Of a stretch of 64,000 nucleotides of DNA, positions 45,242 to 54,204 are shown in pieces. The stretch lies in NCBI GenBank assembly GCA_946621465.1, contig CAMOOO010000002.1, positions 124,001-188,000 on the forward strand. The letters are read 5' to 3'. The first letter of the stretch is position 1, and the number at the start of each line of letters is the position of its first letter. Under the pieces are notes generated by a model. The model was not told the DNA's origin, ran no database searches, and saw only the letters and a list, made by a program, of their open reading frames with translations. The stretch comes from an uncultured Clostridia bacterium. GTDB taxonomy: Bacteria > Bacillota > Clostridia > Christensenellales > DTU072. Position numbers and translations under genes: made by a program.

Positions 45242-47746
45242 ATGTATAGGAACTTTATTTGTTATAGAGGGGGGTCGTCCGCCGGGATTCTTTTTGCGGA
45301 GGATATTTACAATCGGGCAAAAGCCGAGGAGAGGACGGTCGGCAGGACGTACTATTCCTTGTGCAAAGAGGACAAGAGCGAGATTCGTAATTTTTTGAAG
45401 GACCCCAAAGAGTATCTAAGCAATGTCGAGAACTTTGTCATGCTACTTACAAAGGATTTTTTCGATGGGTTTATTGTCAATGGGCGGGCGAACGAGAGTT
45501 CGGTTACCAGAATCGAGATTGACGAGGCGTTAAAGAACGACAAGATAAAGTTTATTCCCGTCGTTTTCCCCGATTTTTCTTGGGAAAGCGAGACGAACGG
45601 GATCGTGAATAAAAATATAATTTCCCGGTTGTGGGGGGATGACGCCATGTTCAGGATCGTCGGCTCGCCGCCCATTCAGTTCGTATTTCAATACAAAAAA
45701 CAGGTTATCGAGCAGGTCGTGAGCGAGCTTGATTCGATGAAAGTCAAAAAGAGCATCGACGATCTGAAATTCGACGGGACGTTCCGGTTGGAGTCGACGC
45801 CGTCGGTGATACCCAAGAGCGTGTTCTGCGGAAGGGAAGAAACGCTTGAAAAGATCAAACAGACGTTTGACAGCGGCGAACGCATACTTTTTTTGCAGGG
45901 GATCGGCGGCATCGGCAAGACGGAGATCGCCAAGCAATACGCAAAAAGGAATAAAGCACAATACGACACCATTATTTACGCTACCTATAATAACAGTATC
46001 ATTGATCTGGTGTCCTCTCAAATATCCTTTAAGATAGAGCCGCCCTTCCCGCGGCAGGTTTTGTCCGACGGAACGCAAGAGAACGATCTGTCCTTTTTTA
46101 AAAGAAAACTGAATTTGATTCGGGAGATAACAAACGAAAGGACGCTCATTATCATTGATAACTTCGATTCTATGGACGATGAGAACTTTTCGGAGCTTCT
46201 TAGCGCCAATTACAAACTGCTGATTACGACCCGGTGCGACTATTCTCGACTGTACCCGACGATAAAGATCGAACCTTTGGACTCGATAGAGCAGCTGAAA
46301 AACGTCTTTTTGCAGAACTACCAGGGATACGTCGTGGACGAAAACGACGAGAGACTGGGGGAACTGATCGAGTTGGTTAACCGCCACACCTATACCATTG
46401 AACTGATCGCGCAACACATGGAGAACAGCGGCCAGACCGTTGACGAAATGATCGAGGCGCTGACCAAAGAAGGTATCGTATCTTTGAGCGAAGAGGTGCG
46501 CTCGGTCGATAAGACGCTGATAGCGTACGAAAATTTGCTGAGAATTTTTAAAGTGTTCAATCTCAACCCGGAAGAAAAAAGAGTTCTGCAATTCCTTTCT
46601 TTAATGCCCCTGAGCGGCGTGGACGTCAGAGATATCCGTAATTGGATGGACATGAAATCCCTCAAAGTGATAAAAAGTCTCGAGAGCCGCAGTTGGATCG
46701 TCGCCGGTGCGAACGGCATCGCTCTGCACCCCATCATTCGGGAAGTGGTGCGTTACGAATTGCCTTTGGACGAGCAGGACGCCTTGCCCTTTATAAAGGC
46801 TTTTACAGAGACCATCCGAGAGGAGCAGTCCTGGCATTTTACCATTAACAAGAAGGTTTATTACGCCGACATCGCCTCAGAAATCATTTCCATTTTCAAT
46901 AAAATCAACGAGAACACGGTGGGTCTGTACGTGAATGCCGAGCTACTGTTCAGCTTTGCCGTTAAACCGGCGCGCGCAGTCGAGATCGGAAAAGACCTGT
47001 TTAACTATTTTTGCAATTTGAACGGCGAACGGTGTTTTATGTGCGGATATTGCGCTTTTCAGACAGGTTGGACCTTCCTGTTCAATCTGCAACTTAATAA
47101 CGCTCTGAAAAACGCCAAAGAATGGCTCGATCGTAGCTATACGATTCTAGCCGGTATAGAATTGCACTCCCCTAACGAATACGCCGTTTACGAACATCTT
47201 TTAAGCCACCTTGCCAGAATATATCTGATTGTATTTGAAGAGAGAAAAGAACCGGATATGCTTTCAAAGGCCATGGAGTACGCCCAAGGGGCGCTCGACG
47301 TCTCCGAAAAACAATTCGGTCCCGATAGTCCCTTCTATTCGAGAGTCGCGGTGAGCCAAATGCAACTTGCGGACGTCTATATAGCAAAGGGGGATTATGA
47401 GAAAGCGTTGTCACTGATAAACGATGCCTATGATATATTGCTCCCTATGTTTGGCGAAGATGACCCCGACACCCTCCACGCACTGTCGCGGAAATCGACT
47501 GTGCTATACTACTTAGGACGGTACTCGGAAGCACTTCTTATCGGACAGAAGAACCTCGAAACGTACACTCGCTTTTACGGAGAACTGAATTATCTGCGCT
47601 TTGAACAAATGGTTATCGTTTTAAGGTGCTATATAAAAATAAAAGATGCGGAAGAAGTCCGCCAGCTCAAAGAAAACGTCGTTAAAATAGGCGGACGATT
47701 GCTGTCGGAAGGGTCCAAGCAATTAAAAGAATTAATGGAATTATAA
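45242..47746 (+). CDS. TIR-domain STAND NTPase with TPR repeats (bacterial NLR-like)
   Basis: An 834-residue multidomain protein. A TIR-like domain spans about 1-165 (FICYRGG start; RIEIDEAL followed by KIKFIPVVFP), in which Glu92 aligns with the catalytic Glu of NAD-cleaving TIRs (EIxxAL as in SARM1). An NB-ARC-type STAND NTPase follows: Walker A QGIGGIGKT (219-227), Walker B TLIIIDNFD (301-309), LLITTRCD (326-333), then a GLPLAL-like helix (HTYTIELIAQHM) and a winged helix (about 430-500). The C-terminus has kinesin-light-chain-like TPRs (about 640-800). This is the layout of bacterial NLR-like defence sensors that deplete NAD on recognition. It is a single gene, in an accessory island. Confidence 0.87.
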   Translation: MYRNFICYRGGSSAGILFAEDIYNRAKAEERTVGRTYYSLCKEDKSEIRNFLKDPKEYLSNVENFVMLLTKDFFDGFIVNGRANESSVTRIEIDEALKNDKIKFIPVVFPDFSWESETNGIVNKNIISRLWGDDAMFRIVGSPPIQFVFQYKKQVIEQVVSELDSMKVKKSIDDLKFDGTFRLESTPSVIPKSVFCGREETLEKIKQTFDSGERILFLQGIGGIGKTEIAKQYAKRNKAQYDTIIYATYNNSIIDLVSSQISFKIEPPFPRQVLSDGTQENDLSFFKRKLNLIREITNERTLIIIDNFDSMDDENFSELLSANYKLLITTRCDYSRLYPTIKIEPLDSIEQLKNVFLQNYQGYVVDENDERLGELIELVNRHTYTIELIAQHMENSGQTVDEMIEALTKEGIVSLSEEVRSVDKTLIAYENLLRIFKVFNLNPEEKRVLQFLSLMPLSGVDVRDIRNWMDMKSLKVIKSLESRSWIVAGANGIALHPIIREVVRYELPLDEQDALPFIKAFTETIREEQSWHFTINKKVYYADIASEIISIFNKINENTVGLYVNAELLFSFAVKPARAVEIGKDLFNYFCNLNGERCFMCGYCAFQTGWTFLFNLQLNNALKNAKEWLDRSYTILAGIELHSPNEYAVYEHLLSHLARIYLIVFEERKEPDMLSKAMEYAQGALDVSEKQFGPDSPFYSRVAVSQMQLADVYIAKGDYEKALSLINDAYDILLPMFGEDDPDTLHALSRKSTVLYYLGRYSEALLIGQKNLETYTRFYGELNYLRFEQMVIVLRCYIKIKDAEEVRQLKENVVKIGGRLLSEGSKQLKELMEL

Positions 47747-47770
47747 TTTTTTGATAAAATAGGAGAAAAT

Positions 47771-48688
47771 TTGAGAAAAAAACAGCTACTATCCTGCTTT
47801 CGCAGGCATGCAAAAGTGAACGCAGGGATAATAACAACGCCGATTAAACGGTTGAGAGATCCCTGTATCGTTCCGGAAAACGGCATTTATTATATGTACG
47901 GCACCGGATGGGTTTGTTATAAAAACTCTTCCGGGTCGCTGACGGGGCCGTGGAAGAAACTGGGCGTAGTCGTTTCTGTCCCGAATGACGCCATTAACAA
48001 TCATTGGGCGCCGGAAGTACATAAATACAATGGTGCATATTATATGTTCACCACCTATATGTCCAAGAAAAGCGGTAAACGCGGATGCTCGGTATTCCGT
48101 TCCGAAAAGCCGGAAGGACCCTTTGTGGAGATTTCTGACGGACACGTCACGCCAAAGAACCAGCACGCGATCGACGGAACGCTGTTTATTGACGAGGAAG
48201 GACAACCGTGGATGGTGTTTGTACGCGAGTGGGTCGGCACAGAGGACGGCATCGGCAGAATGGTGGCGGCAAAGATGTCACCGGACCTGACCAAGCTGAT
48301 TACCGAACCAATAGAACTATTCCGCGCCGACGATCCTGTCTGGGCGAAAAGAGGAATTACCGACGGGCCGTGGATGTATCGCTGCGTCGGCGGAGAACTA
48401 TTGATGATTTGGTCCAATTTCGACGATTACGGCTATTGCGTCGGTATCGCCAGGTCCGACAACGGCAAAATCGATGGCAAGTGGACGCAGGACGAAAAAC
48501 AACTGTATTCCGGTTCAATGGGAGAGCTGGAGGGCGGACACGGAATGGTCTTTACTTCATTCGAGGGGCAAAAGTATTTCTCCTTTCATTCGCCCAACCA
48601 AAAAGTCGGCAAAAGAAAAGAAACGCCCGTCTTCCTGCCCATCCGAGAGGAAAACGCGACCCTTGTTTGGGACCTAAGCAATGAATAA
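47771..48688 (+). CDS. GH43-family glycoside hydrolase
   Basis: A 305-residue five-bladed beta-propeller enzyme. The general base is Asp30 in RLRDPCIV, WAPEVHKYNGAYYMF (79-93) follows, the pKa-tuning residue is Asp135 in AIDGTLFID, and ITDGPWMYR (196-204) occupies the place of the usual Glu-containing acid motif, with Asp198. No signal peptide: it is intracellular. The frame starts with TTG at 47771 behind AGGAG (5-nt spacing); the first ATG downstream would delete the base Asp, so TTG is preferred. Arabinan, xylo-oligosaccharide or galactan fragments are possible substrates. It starts 24 nt after the TIR-STAND gene and ends in a strong terminator. Confidence 0.87.
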   Translation: MRKKQLLSCFRRHAKVNAGIITTPIKRLRDPCIVPENGIYYMYGTGWVCYKNSSGSLTGPWKKLGVVVSVPNDAINNHWAPEVHKYNGAYYMFTTYMSKKSGKRGCSVFRSEKPEGPFVEISDGHVTPKNQHAIDGTLFIDEEGQPWMVFVREWVGTEDGIGRMVAAKMSPDLTKLITEPIELFRADDPVWAKRGITDGPWMYRCVGGELLMIWSNFDDYGYCVGIARSDNGKIDGKWTQDEKQLYSGSMGELEGGHGMVFTSFEGQKYFSFHSPNQKVGKRKETPVFLPIREENATLVWDLSNE

Positions 48689-48710
48689 CGTCCGTAAAAG
48701 GAATAACAAA

Positions 48711-48741
48711 AAAGACAAGTCGCAGAGGCTTGTCTTTTTAT
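48711..48741 (+). terminator. Rho-independent terminator after GH43, probably bidirectional
   Basis: AAAGACAAG pairs with CTTGTCTTT around CGCAGAGG-type loop, followed by T5; the A run on the left lets it serve the convergent minus-strand gene. Confidence 0.85.
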
Positions 48742-48765
48742 TTACGTGTAACGAATAAACCTTAC

Positions 48766-49176
48766 TTAAAACGTAACCGTTTCGGTTTTCAGATCGCAAT
48801 AGCATTCGGCGGATTGGCAGGTGAACTTAAGGACGCAGTAATCGGGGTCGGTTGCGCCCCCTTTATAAAACATTTTGTCCCCGGCGCGCCAGATAGCATC
48901 CTTTGTCTCTTGATCGAGGCAGATCTCCATTTTCCCCGTAATGCATACCCCCTGATACCGGAATAGTCCCCGTTTGTAAAAATAAACACAAGCGCGGTTG
49001 TCTTCGGTGAATTGCCGAACCTTTTTTGACGAAGTATTGGTGGTAAAATAGATCGCATTGTTCTCTATTTTCCGAGGGGCGAGCATGGCGCGTATGACGG
49101 GATAACCCTCGCCGACGGAACCGATAAAAGCCGTCTTGCGCTTTGATATGAATTTAAAAACGTCCGTTGTCTCCAT
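48766..49176 (-). CDS. pyridoxamine 5'-phosphate oxidase-like flavin-binding protein
   Basis: A 136-residue split-barrel (PNPOx-like) protein. ISKRKTAFIGSVGEGYPVIR, then NNAIYFTTNTSSKKVRQF and NRACVYFYKRG, follow the family pattern of FMN-phosphate binding (TxxxSxKxxQ). I take the ATG at 49176 because GGGAG lies 9-10 nt upstream; a longer 188-residue frame begins with an unrelated hydrophobic stretch that crosses the neighbouring promoter. The substrate is unknown; Cys-containing tail CQSAECYCDL is unusual. Confidence 0.85.
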   Translation of the reverse strand: METTDVFKFISKRKTAFIGSVGEGYPVIRAMLAPRKIENNAIYFTTNTSSKKVRQFTEDNRACVYFYKRGLFRYQGVCITGKMEICLDQETKDAIWRAGDKMFYKGGATDPDYCVLKFTCQSAECYCDLKTETVTF

Positions 49177-49482
49177 AGCGATTATCTCCCGGATAAAAGA
49201 AGTGGGTTTTAGTATATCACGTTCTCGGGTAATAATCAAGAGGAGCAATTCTTCGATGTGCGAACAAAAAACATTACGCTTGAAAAAATCCGGAAAAAAG
49301 GCTATAATGATACTATAAACAAGAGCATTCACGTAGCCTTATTCATTATAAAAGGCGTGTATCACGAATGCGGAAACGGCAGGATGTTATTTAATAAGGG
49401 TCTCGAAATCATGCTTTCGGATACCGTAACTGTCGATTATCCGTTTATATGAGAAATAACAAGAGGTGTTTTTACTACGGGC
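49177..49482 (+). promoter_or_regulatory. divergent intergenic region with promoter for the YdeI gene
   Basis: TTGAAA (49280-49285), 17-bp spacer, TATAAT (49303-49308). Between the promoter and the YdeI ATG lie about 170 nt with short protein-like frame ending at 49452 but no ribosome site; I do not call it a gene. It may be a remnant or a leader. Confidence 0.6.
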
Positions 49483-50043
49483 ATGAAAACGTTTTACAGT
49501 AGCGATAGAGCCGAGTGGCGGAAGTGGCTTTCGGAGCATTTTGAAAAAGAACAAGAGATTTGGTTCGTCTTTCCCTCAAAGGCATCGGGTGAGCGAAGCA
49601 TTTTATACAACGACGCAGTCGAAGAGGCGCTATGTTTCGGATGGATAGACGGCAGAGCCGGTACGCTGGATGAAACCCATCAGATCCGTCGTTTTACTCC
49701 GCGCAGAAAGGGCAGTCCTTATTCGCAACCGAACATCGAGCGGCTGATGTGGCTAAGCGAGCGTGACATGATTCATCCAAAGCTGAAAGAGGAAGTCAAA
49801 AAAGTCATCAGCGTTCCCTTTGTGTTCCCCGAGGACATCATCGACGCGATAAAAAAAGAGGAGAAAGCCTGGGCAAATTATCTCCGCTTTTCCGAACCGT
49901 ACAAAAGAATACGCATAGCCTATATCGACGCCGCCAGAAAGCGTCCGGAAGAATTTACGAAACGCCTGAACAGTTTTATTAAAAAGACCGCCGCAAGCAA
50001 AATGATTATGGGATACGGCGGCGTGGAAAAATATTATCTATAA
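49483..50043 (+). CDS. YdeI/OmpD-associated family protein
   Basis: A 186-residue cytoplasmic protein of the YdeI family, once named bacteriocin-protection protein. Hallmarks are the N-terminal WRKWLSEHFEKEQEIWFVF, then ILYNDAVEEALCFGWIDGR and IRRFTPRRKGSPYSQPNIER, with a helical C-terminus rich in Lys (SFIKKTAASKM). The molecular function is not established. An AAGAGGTG ribosome site precedes the ATG, and the transporter gene follows after 10 nt, so they share a transcript. Confidence 0.88.
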   Translation: MKTFYSSDRAEWRKWLSEHFEKEQEIWFVFPSKASGERSILYNDAVEEALCFGWIDGRAGTLDETHQIRRFTPRRKGSPYSQPNIERLMWLSERDMIHPKLKEEVKKVISVPFVFPEDIIDAIKKEEKAWANYLRFSEPYKRIRIAYIDAARKRPEEFTKRLNSFIKKTAASKMIMGYGGVEKYYL

Positions 50044-50053
50044 GAGGAAGAAT

Positions 50054-51508
50054 ATGAGCGAGAACACGGCAAAAGAAAGTTATATCGCAAAAGTCAGCGG
50101 ACTGAAAGGAAAGGACTACGTCGCGTATGCGCTGGGCGACACGGGGTGCTGTCTGGCGTTCGGGCTGGTCACGACGCTTCTGCAACGATACTATACCGAC
50201 GTCCTCTTACTGAACCCGATCTACATTATGGTCATGTTCGTTGCGGCGCGCTTATGGGACGCGGTGAACGACCCGATTATGGGAAGGATCTGCGACAGCA
50301 TCAAACCCTCGAAATGGGGTAGATACAGACCGTGGCTATTGTACGGCGCACTGCCTCTCGCGTTGTCCGCGGTGCTGATGTTTATTAAGTGGGGAGGCTT
50401 CGGAACGCAGTCTGCTTCCATCGGCGTATCCGTTTACGTTGCGATCACATACGTGCTGTTTGGGATGTCATACACCGTAATTCAGATACCCTACGGGTCA
50501 CTTGCTTCCGTTGTGACGTTGGATGACAAAGAGCGGAGCAAACTCTCTATTTGGCGTAGCGTCGGCGCGGCTCTTGGGAGCATACCGGTCATTGCATTAT
50601 CGACGATCGCCTTCACCACAAGCGGCGTAAAGTATAACGCCCTACTCATCGGCGTTATCGTGATATCCGTCTGTTCGTTTGCGATGCTGATTGCATCCTT
50701 TATCGGCAATAAGGAGCGCGTACGATCCCTTCCGCAAAAACCGCAAAAAGGCGCGACGATTAAGGCGTTCAAAATTCTTTTCAAAAGCAAATCCATGGTG
50801 TCCGTTTCCATCGCCTCTACCCTGCTTTTTGCCGGACAGCTTTTTATTCAGAGCTTTTATTCCTATCTTATTAACTACTATTTCGGTAAAGGCGGAATTT
50901 GGACGGCGGTGCCGACGGTACTGACCTATTTGCCGATGGCGTTTTTGATGTTCTTTACGCCTAACCTGGTGCGAAAGCACGGAAAAAAGGAAATCAGCGC
51001 GCTGGGCATGGTGGTTGCGGCGGCGGCGAACCTTGCTATGGTTTTCTTGCTGTTCATGGGCAGAGGAGACGCTACTCTCTATCTATTTATGTTCTTCTGT
51101 CTGATAAGCGGCGTTGGGATGAATTTCTTCGTGTTGCAAGTCTGGGCGATGGTCACCGACGCCATAGACGAAATCGAAGTTACCACGGGTGGGCGCGACG
51201 ACGGGACCGCCTACGCGTTCTTTATGTTTTTCCGGAAGTTCGGACAGGTCATTTCGGCGATTGCCGTCAATGCGACCCTTCTTGGCATGGGGTATTTCTC
51301 TACCGTTTCGTCCGGGACGTTCTCGTTCAGCCAGTCGCAGCTGAAAATCATGTTCATACTTGCGACGCTTATTCCTGCCGCACTCTTCGGGGGCATGGCA
51401 ATCGTCCTCTACCTTTTTTATCCGCTGTCTAAAACGCGCGTTGCCGATCTTCAAGAGGAAAAGGAAAGACACCTGAAAAACATCGCCGTCGAGGAGAATA
51501 GGGAATAA
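50054..51508 (+). CDS. GPH-family glycoside/sugar cation symporter (MFS)
   Basis: A 484-residue, 12-helix transporter of the glycoside-pentoside-hexuronide:cation symporter family (MelB-like). The N-terminal YALGDTGCCLAFG and the loop DAVNDPIMGRICD followed by KWGRYRPWLLYGALPLA are diagnostic; the Asp residues of helices II and IV are the usual cation site. A cytoplasmic basic loop (NKERVRSLPQKPQKG) splits the two halves. It probably imports oligosaccharides for the intracellular GH27 and GH43 enzymes encoded nearby. AGAGGAAG precedes the ATG. Confidence 0.92.
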   Translation: MSENTAKESYIAKVSGLKGKDYVAYALGDTGCCLAFGLVTTLLQRYYTDVLLLNPIYIMVMFVAARLWDAVNDPIMGRICDSIKPSKWGRYRPWLLYGALPLALSAVLMFIKWGGFGTQSASIGVSVYVAITYVLFGMSYTVIQIPYGSLASVVTLDDKERSKLSIWRSVGAALGSIPVIALSTIAFTTSGVKYNALLIGVIVISVCSFAMLIASFIGNKERVRSLPQKPQKGATIKAFKILFKSKSMVSVSIASTLLFAGQLFIQSFYSYLINYYFGKGGIWTAVPTVLTYLPMAFLMFFTPNLVRKHGKKEISALGMVVAAAANLAMVFLLFMGRGDATLYLFMFFCLISGVGMNFFVLQVWAMVTDAIDEIEVTTGGRDDGTAYAFFMFFRKFGQVISAIAVNATLLGMGYFSTVSSGTFSFSQSQLKIMFILATLIPAALFGGMAIVLYLFYPLSKTRVADLQEEKERHLKNIAVEENRE

Positions 51509-51530
51509 ATTCTTGAAAAAAAACGAATCT

Positions 51531-52028
51531 TTAAACGGTAATAAAAAACAAACAGAAATTAATAAGAAGCCACCCTATCGAGGATAAAACGATAGGAGTG
51601 GCTTTTGCTTTTTTCTTTACATAGCGGCAAATAAGAAGTCCGGTCAGATGAAGAACGGAGAGAACGGCAACCGAAAGCATGACCATTCCGGTAGGCAGTT
51701 CCTGCCACGTGGGAAAGGGCATGACCCCGGCATAACGGCGAGTGGCGTAGTTTATTAAATGCAGGCCGCCGGCCAGGAGCAAGAAAAGCATTGCCGCGGT
51801 ACTGATAAGAGCGGTCGCAACCGGTCGGCGAGCGCCGGAATCCTTCTGAAGGGTATAAGTCGCCAAATAAGTCGTCGCCAAAAGAAGAGGCGTCAGAATG
51901 GAAAGAGGTACGATTTCGTTATTCGGCAAGTAGAATAAACTAGCGGTCACGTGATGCCAACCATGCACGGCGCAACAGGATAGGACTAAAAAGAAAGCAA
52001 AGAGGTAGGGACGTAACTTTTTTATCAT
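51531..52028 (-). CDS. predicted four-helix membrane protein
   Basis: A 165-residue hydrophobic protein with about four membrane segments and a basic C-terminal loop (RYVKKKAKATP). I set the start at 52028, where ATGA overlaps the upstream stop and GAAGGTG sits in place; a start at 52049 would give a 25-nt overlap. The first helix contains CCAVHGWHH and the third LHLINYATRRY, His-rich positions that could be functional. I do not recognise the family. It is coupled to the beta-helix gene. Confidence 0.75.
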   Translation of the reverse strand: MIKKLRPYLFAFFLVLSCCAVHGWHHVTASLFYLPNNEIVPLSILTPLLLATTYLATYTLQKDSGARRPVATALISTAAMLFLLLAGGLHLINYATRRYAGVMPFPTWQELPTGMVMLSVAVLSVLHLTGLLICRYVKKKAKATPIVLSSIGWLLINFCLFFITV

Positions 52029-53917
52029 CGCGCACCTTCTTTGTACCAAGTACTGCCGTTAATCCGCGCCCAAACGAAGGGGCTGTCACTGCGTACCAGT
52101 CGGACGAGGGAATGAGGACCAACGTCGGTATATGTATTCTTTGACAATTCGACGTTTGCGCAGTCGCGCAGGAAATAGCTACGCCCTTGGACGATATCTT
52201 GCGTGAAGGACTCCCCAAGCGTAATCGTATTTCCGCTGAAAACGTAACCGTTTACGTTGTTTATCACCATGAGATTGCCGCATATTTCGCTGAAAACGTT
52301 ATCGACGATCCGAATATTGGTAAAGGCATAAGAACCGCTGCTTTTGTCGTTGACGTGCGTGCCTATCTCGATGACTTCCACACCCGTCAGTCCGCATTCA
52401 ACAATGGTATTATTGCGTATTTCGATATTATCCGCTCCCGTTCCCTCGTGCCACGAGTCCTTTATGTCCATAACGATACGGAGCGCGTCGTGGCTGATTT
52501 TATAAAAGCGGTTATTCTCCACCAATCCGTCCGACGTTTGCAGAAGCAGTCCTCTTGCGCGGTGTTCATGAAAATAATTATTGCGTATGACGTAATTACC
52601 GCCGGTACACTCCGTATTATAGAGAGAGCCGCCCTTCTTTACCACGGCAGGGAGTTCTTCTCTAAAAGTTATTCTTCTTTTTTTATATCCGGTATGTTCA
52701 TAGCTTTCTATGACGGCGGTGAAATTTATCAGATGAAACTTTTTATCGCGGAACGCAATGGTTTCGCCCGGTTCCGTACTCATGGAGCCGTCAGCGACGA
52801 CCTCCACCGTTCTGCCGTCCACCCTTTCTATCAGACCGATCCCGCAGTTGATATTGACGTCGTCGTCTCCGTGACGACTGAAGTCGCAATCCTCTATAAC
52901 AAAGCATCCTTCCGCATCGTTGATATGTACGGCGTCAGCATCCAAAGAAACGCACCTGACGTCTGCATACTTCGGGTCGGGCCCAATAAAAACGTCCCTT
53001 AAAGCAAAGTGCGAGGACTTTTCGCCGACAATAATGCCCATGCCCGTTCCGCCATATAAATTGAGTCTATAAAAAGTAAAATCGCGGCTTCCTCTGACAG
53101 TAAAAACAGAACCGCCGTATGCCGTGCTACGCAAGATGAATTTATGCCCGGCAAATCGCTCCAGTGCGCCGTTATGCGCCACGCGGAGGGTATCGTCTCC
53201 GACCTTCGTGACCTGTTTGATCACGTCCGGGTTTTGTCCGTCGTAGCTTTCGATAAACGTCCCCTTCGCGCCGTACGTTCCCGTCTCCTCGTCGCACTGA
53301 CTGATCGCATACAGCATATCCTCTCTCGCATATGCCGGCACGTCGAAAACAAAGTCAATAACGTTCTTTTCTCCCTTCACCTTCACGGCGCGCGCTAACG
53401 CCCCCAGCGGTTGCTTGTCCCAATCCCAATCAATGGTCAAATCACGCAGTTCCAGGCATTCACATTCGTTAATATCGATCAGTCCGCCACCGTAGTCGTG
53501 TATAATCTTCGCTCCGTTCCCATCGATGCAACAGTCGGTCACCTCTTCCAGCAGCAGCTCGTCAGAGACGTGATAAACGCCCTTTTCAAAAACAAGACGT
53601 GTCCCGGGGTTCTCTTTGCAATAATAAAAAGCCTCGTTCAGCGCCTCGCTGTTATCCTCATTATCGGGATCTGCTCCGAATTCCGATACGAACACCTCGT
53701 TTAATGCCGAACTCTTGGGCGACTGCACAAAAAATCTACTCCCGCCCACGCCCTCAATTTCATACGCTTCGCGTCTTTCATTCGCCGCCGGCTCCTCCTC
53801 AAAAAGCACCTCTCTTTGCTCCGGAAGCGCCACCGGCCAAACGACAACGCAAACCGCCGCCCCAAAGAAAACGGCAACGACGCAAATGCAAATGAGGATT
53901 TTTCTAAAGAGCTCCAT
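52025..53917 (-). CDS. membrane-anchored parallel beta-helix protein, GH110-like
   Basis: A 630-residue protein with an N-terminal membrane helix (about 6-30) and a long right-handed beta-helix. FGADPDNEDNSEALNEAF is the start typical of pectin-lyase-fold enzymes, and DADAVHINDAEGCFVIEDCDFSR followed by GDDDVNIN resembles the conserved core of GH110 alpha-1,3-galactosidases. Later turns (NYVIRNNYFHEH, RGLLLQTSDGLVENNRFYKIS, NIEIRNNTIVECG) are regular coils. I place the start at 53917, which has AGGAG 6 nt upstream; the ATG at 53941 sits too close to the predicted transcription start. An extracellular alpha-galactosidase fits the nearby GH27 gene; pectate lyase or epimerase activity is possible. 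Confidence 0.78.
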   Translation of the reverse strand: MELFRKILICICVVAVFFGAAVCVVVWPVALPEQREVLFEEEPAANERREAYEIEGVGGSRFFVQSPKSSALNEVFVSEFGADPDNEDNSEALNEAFYYCKENPGTRLVFEKGVYHVSDELLLEEVTDCCIDGNGAKIIHDYGGGLIDINECECLELRDLTIDWDWDKQPLGALARAVKVKGEKNVIDFVFDVPAYAREDMLYAISQCDEETGTYGAKGTFIESYDGQNPDVIKQVTKVGDDTLRVAHNGALERFAGHKFILRSTAYGGSVFTVRGSRDFTFYRLNLYGGTGMGIIVGEKSSHFALRDVFIGPDPKYADVRCVSLDADAVHINDAEGCFVIEDCDFSRHGDDDVNINCGIGLIERVDGRTVEVVADGSMSTEPGETIAFRDKKFHLINFTAVIESYEHTGYKKRRITFREELPAVVKKGGSLYNTECTGGNYVIRNNYFHEHRARGLLLQTSDGLVENNRFYKISHDALRIVMDIKDSWHEGTGADNIEIRNNTIVECGLTGVEVIEIGTHVNDKSSGSYAFTNIRIVDNVFSEICGNLMVINNVNGYVFSGNTITLGESFTQDIVQGRSYFLRDCANVELSKNTYTDVGPHSLVRLVRSDSPFVWARINGSTWYKEGAR

Positions 53918-53951
53918 CCATTTCTCCTGAAAGGCGTTCATTATTACTCAA

Positions 53952-53980
53952 ATTATATCAAAAAACCTGCCCTGAATCAA
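53952..53980 (-). promoter_or_regulatory. promoter of the beta-helix gene
   Basis: Read leftward: TTGATT (53980-53975), 17-bp spacer, TATAAT (53957-53952). The transcript should start near 53945, supporting the ATG at 53917. Confidence 0.75.
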
Positions 53981-54052
53981 TAACGAACGCACAAATATTC
54001 AGCGCTCTTTATAAAATTATCGCCATACATTCCCAAGCAATATTAATCAAAT

Positions 54053-54083
54053 AAGGTACCGTAATTACTTACGATACCTTTTT
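54053..54083 (+). terminator. terminator-like hairpin in the gene-free stretch
   Basis: AAGGTACCGTAA pairs with TTACGATACCTT (one mismatch) around TTAC, followed by TTTT. A second small hairpin, GCTTTCT/AGAAAGC, lies at 54088-54107. The surrounding 53.95-54.75 kb has no gene. Confidence 0.6.
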
Positions 54084-54204
54084 GATGGCTTTCTGTCACA
54101 AGAAAGCTGTCACTGTCTAAGGGATGTTTAGAACATTGTTTTCCCAAAATCCCTACGCTCGTCGATAATGCTTCATTATTTCGATACAAACATCTTCAAG
54201 TTGT

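Noticed and set aside
45530..46591. 353-codon minus-strand open frame
   Set aside because: Shadow of the TIR-STAND gene in the opposite strand.
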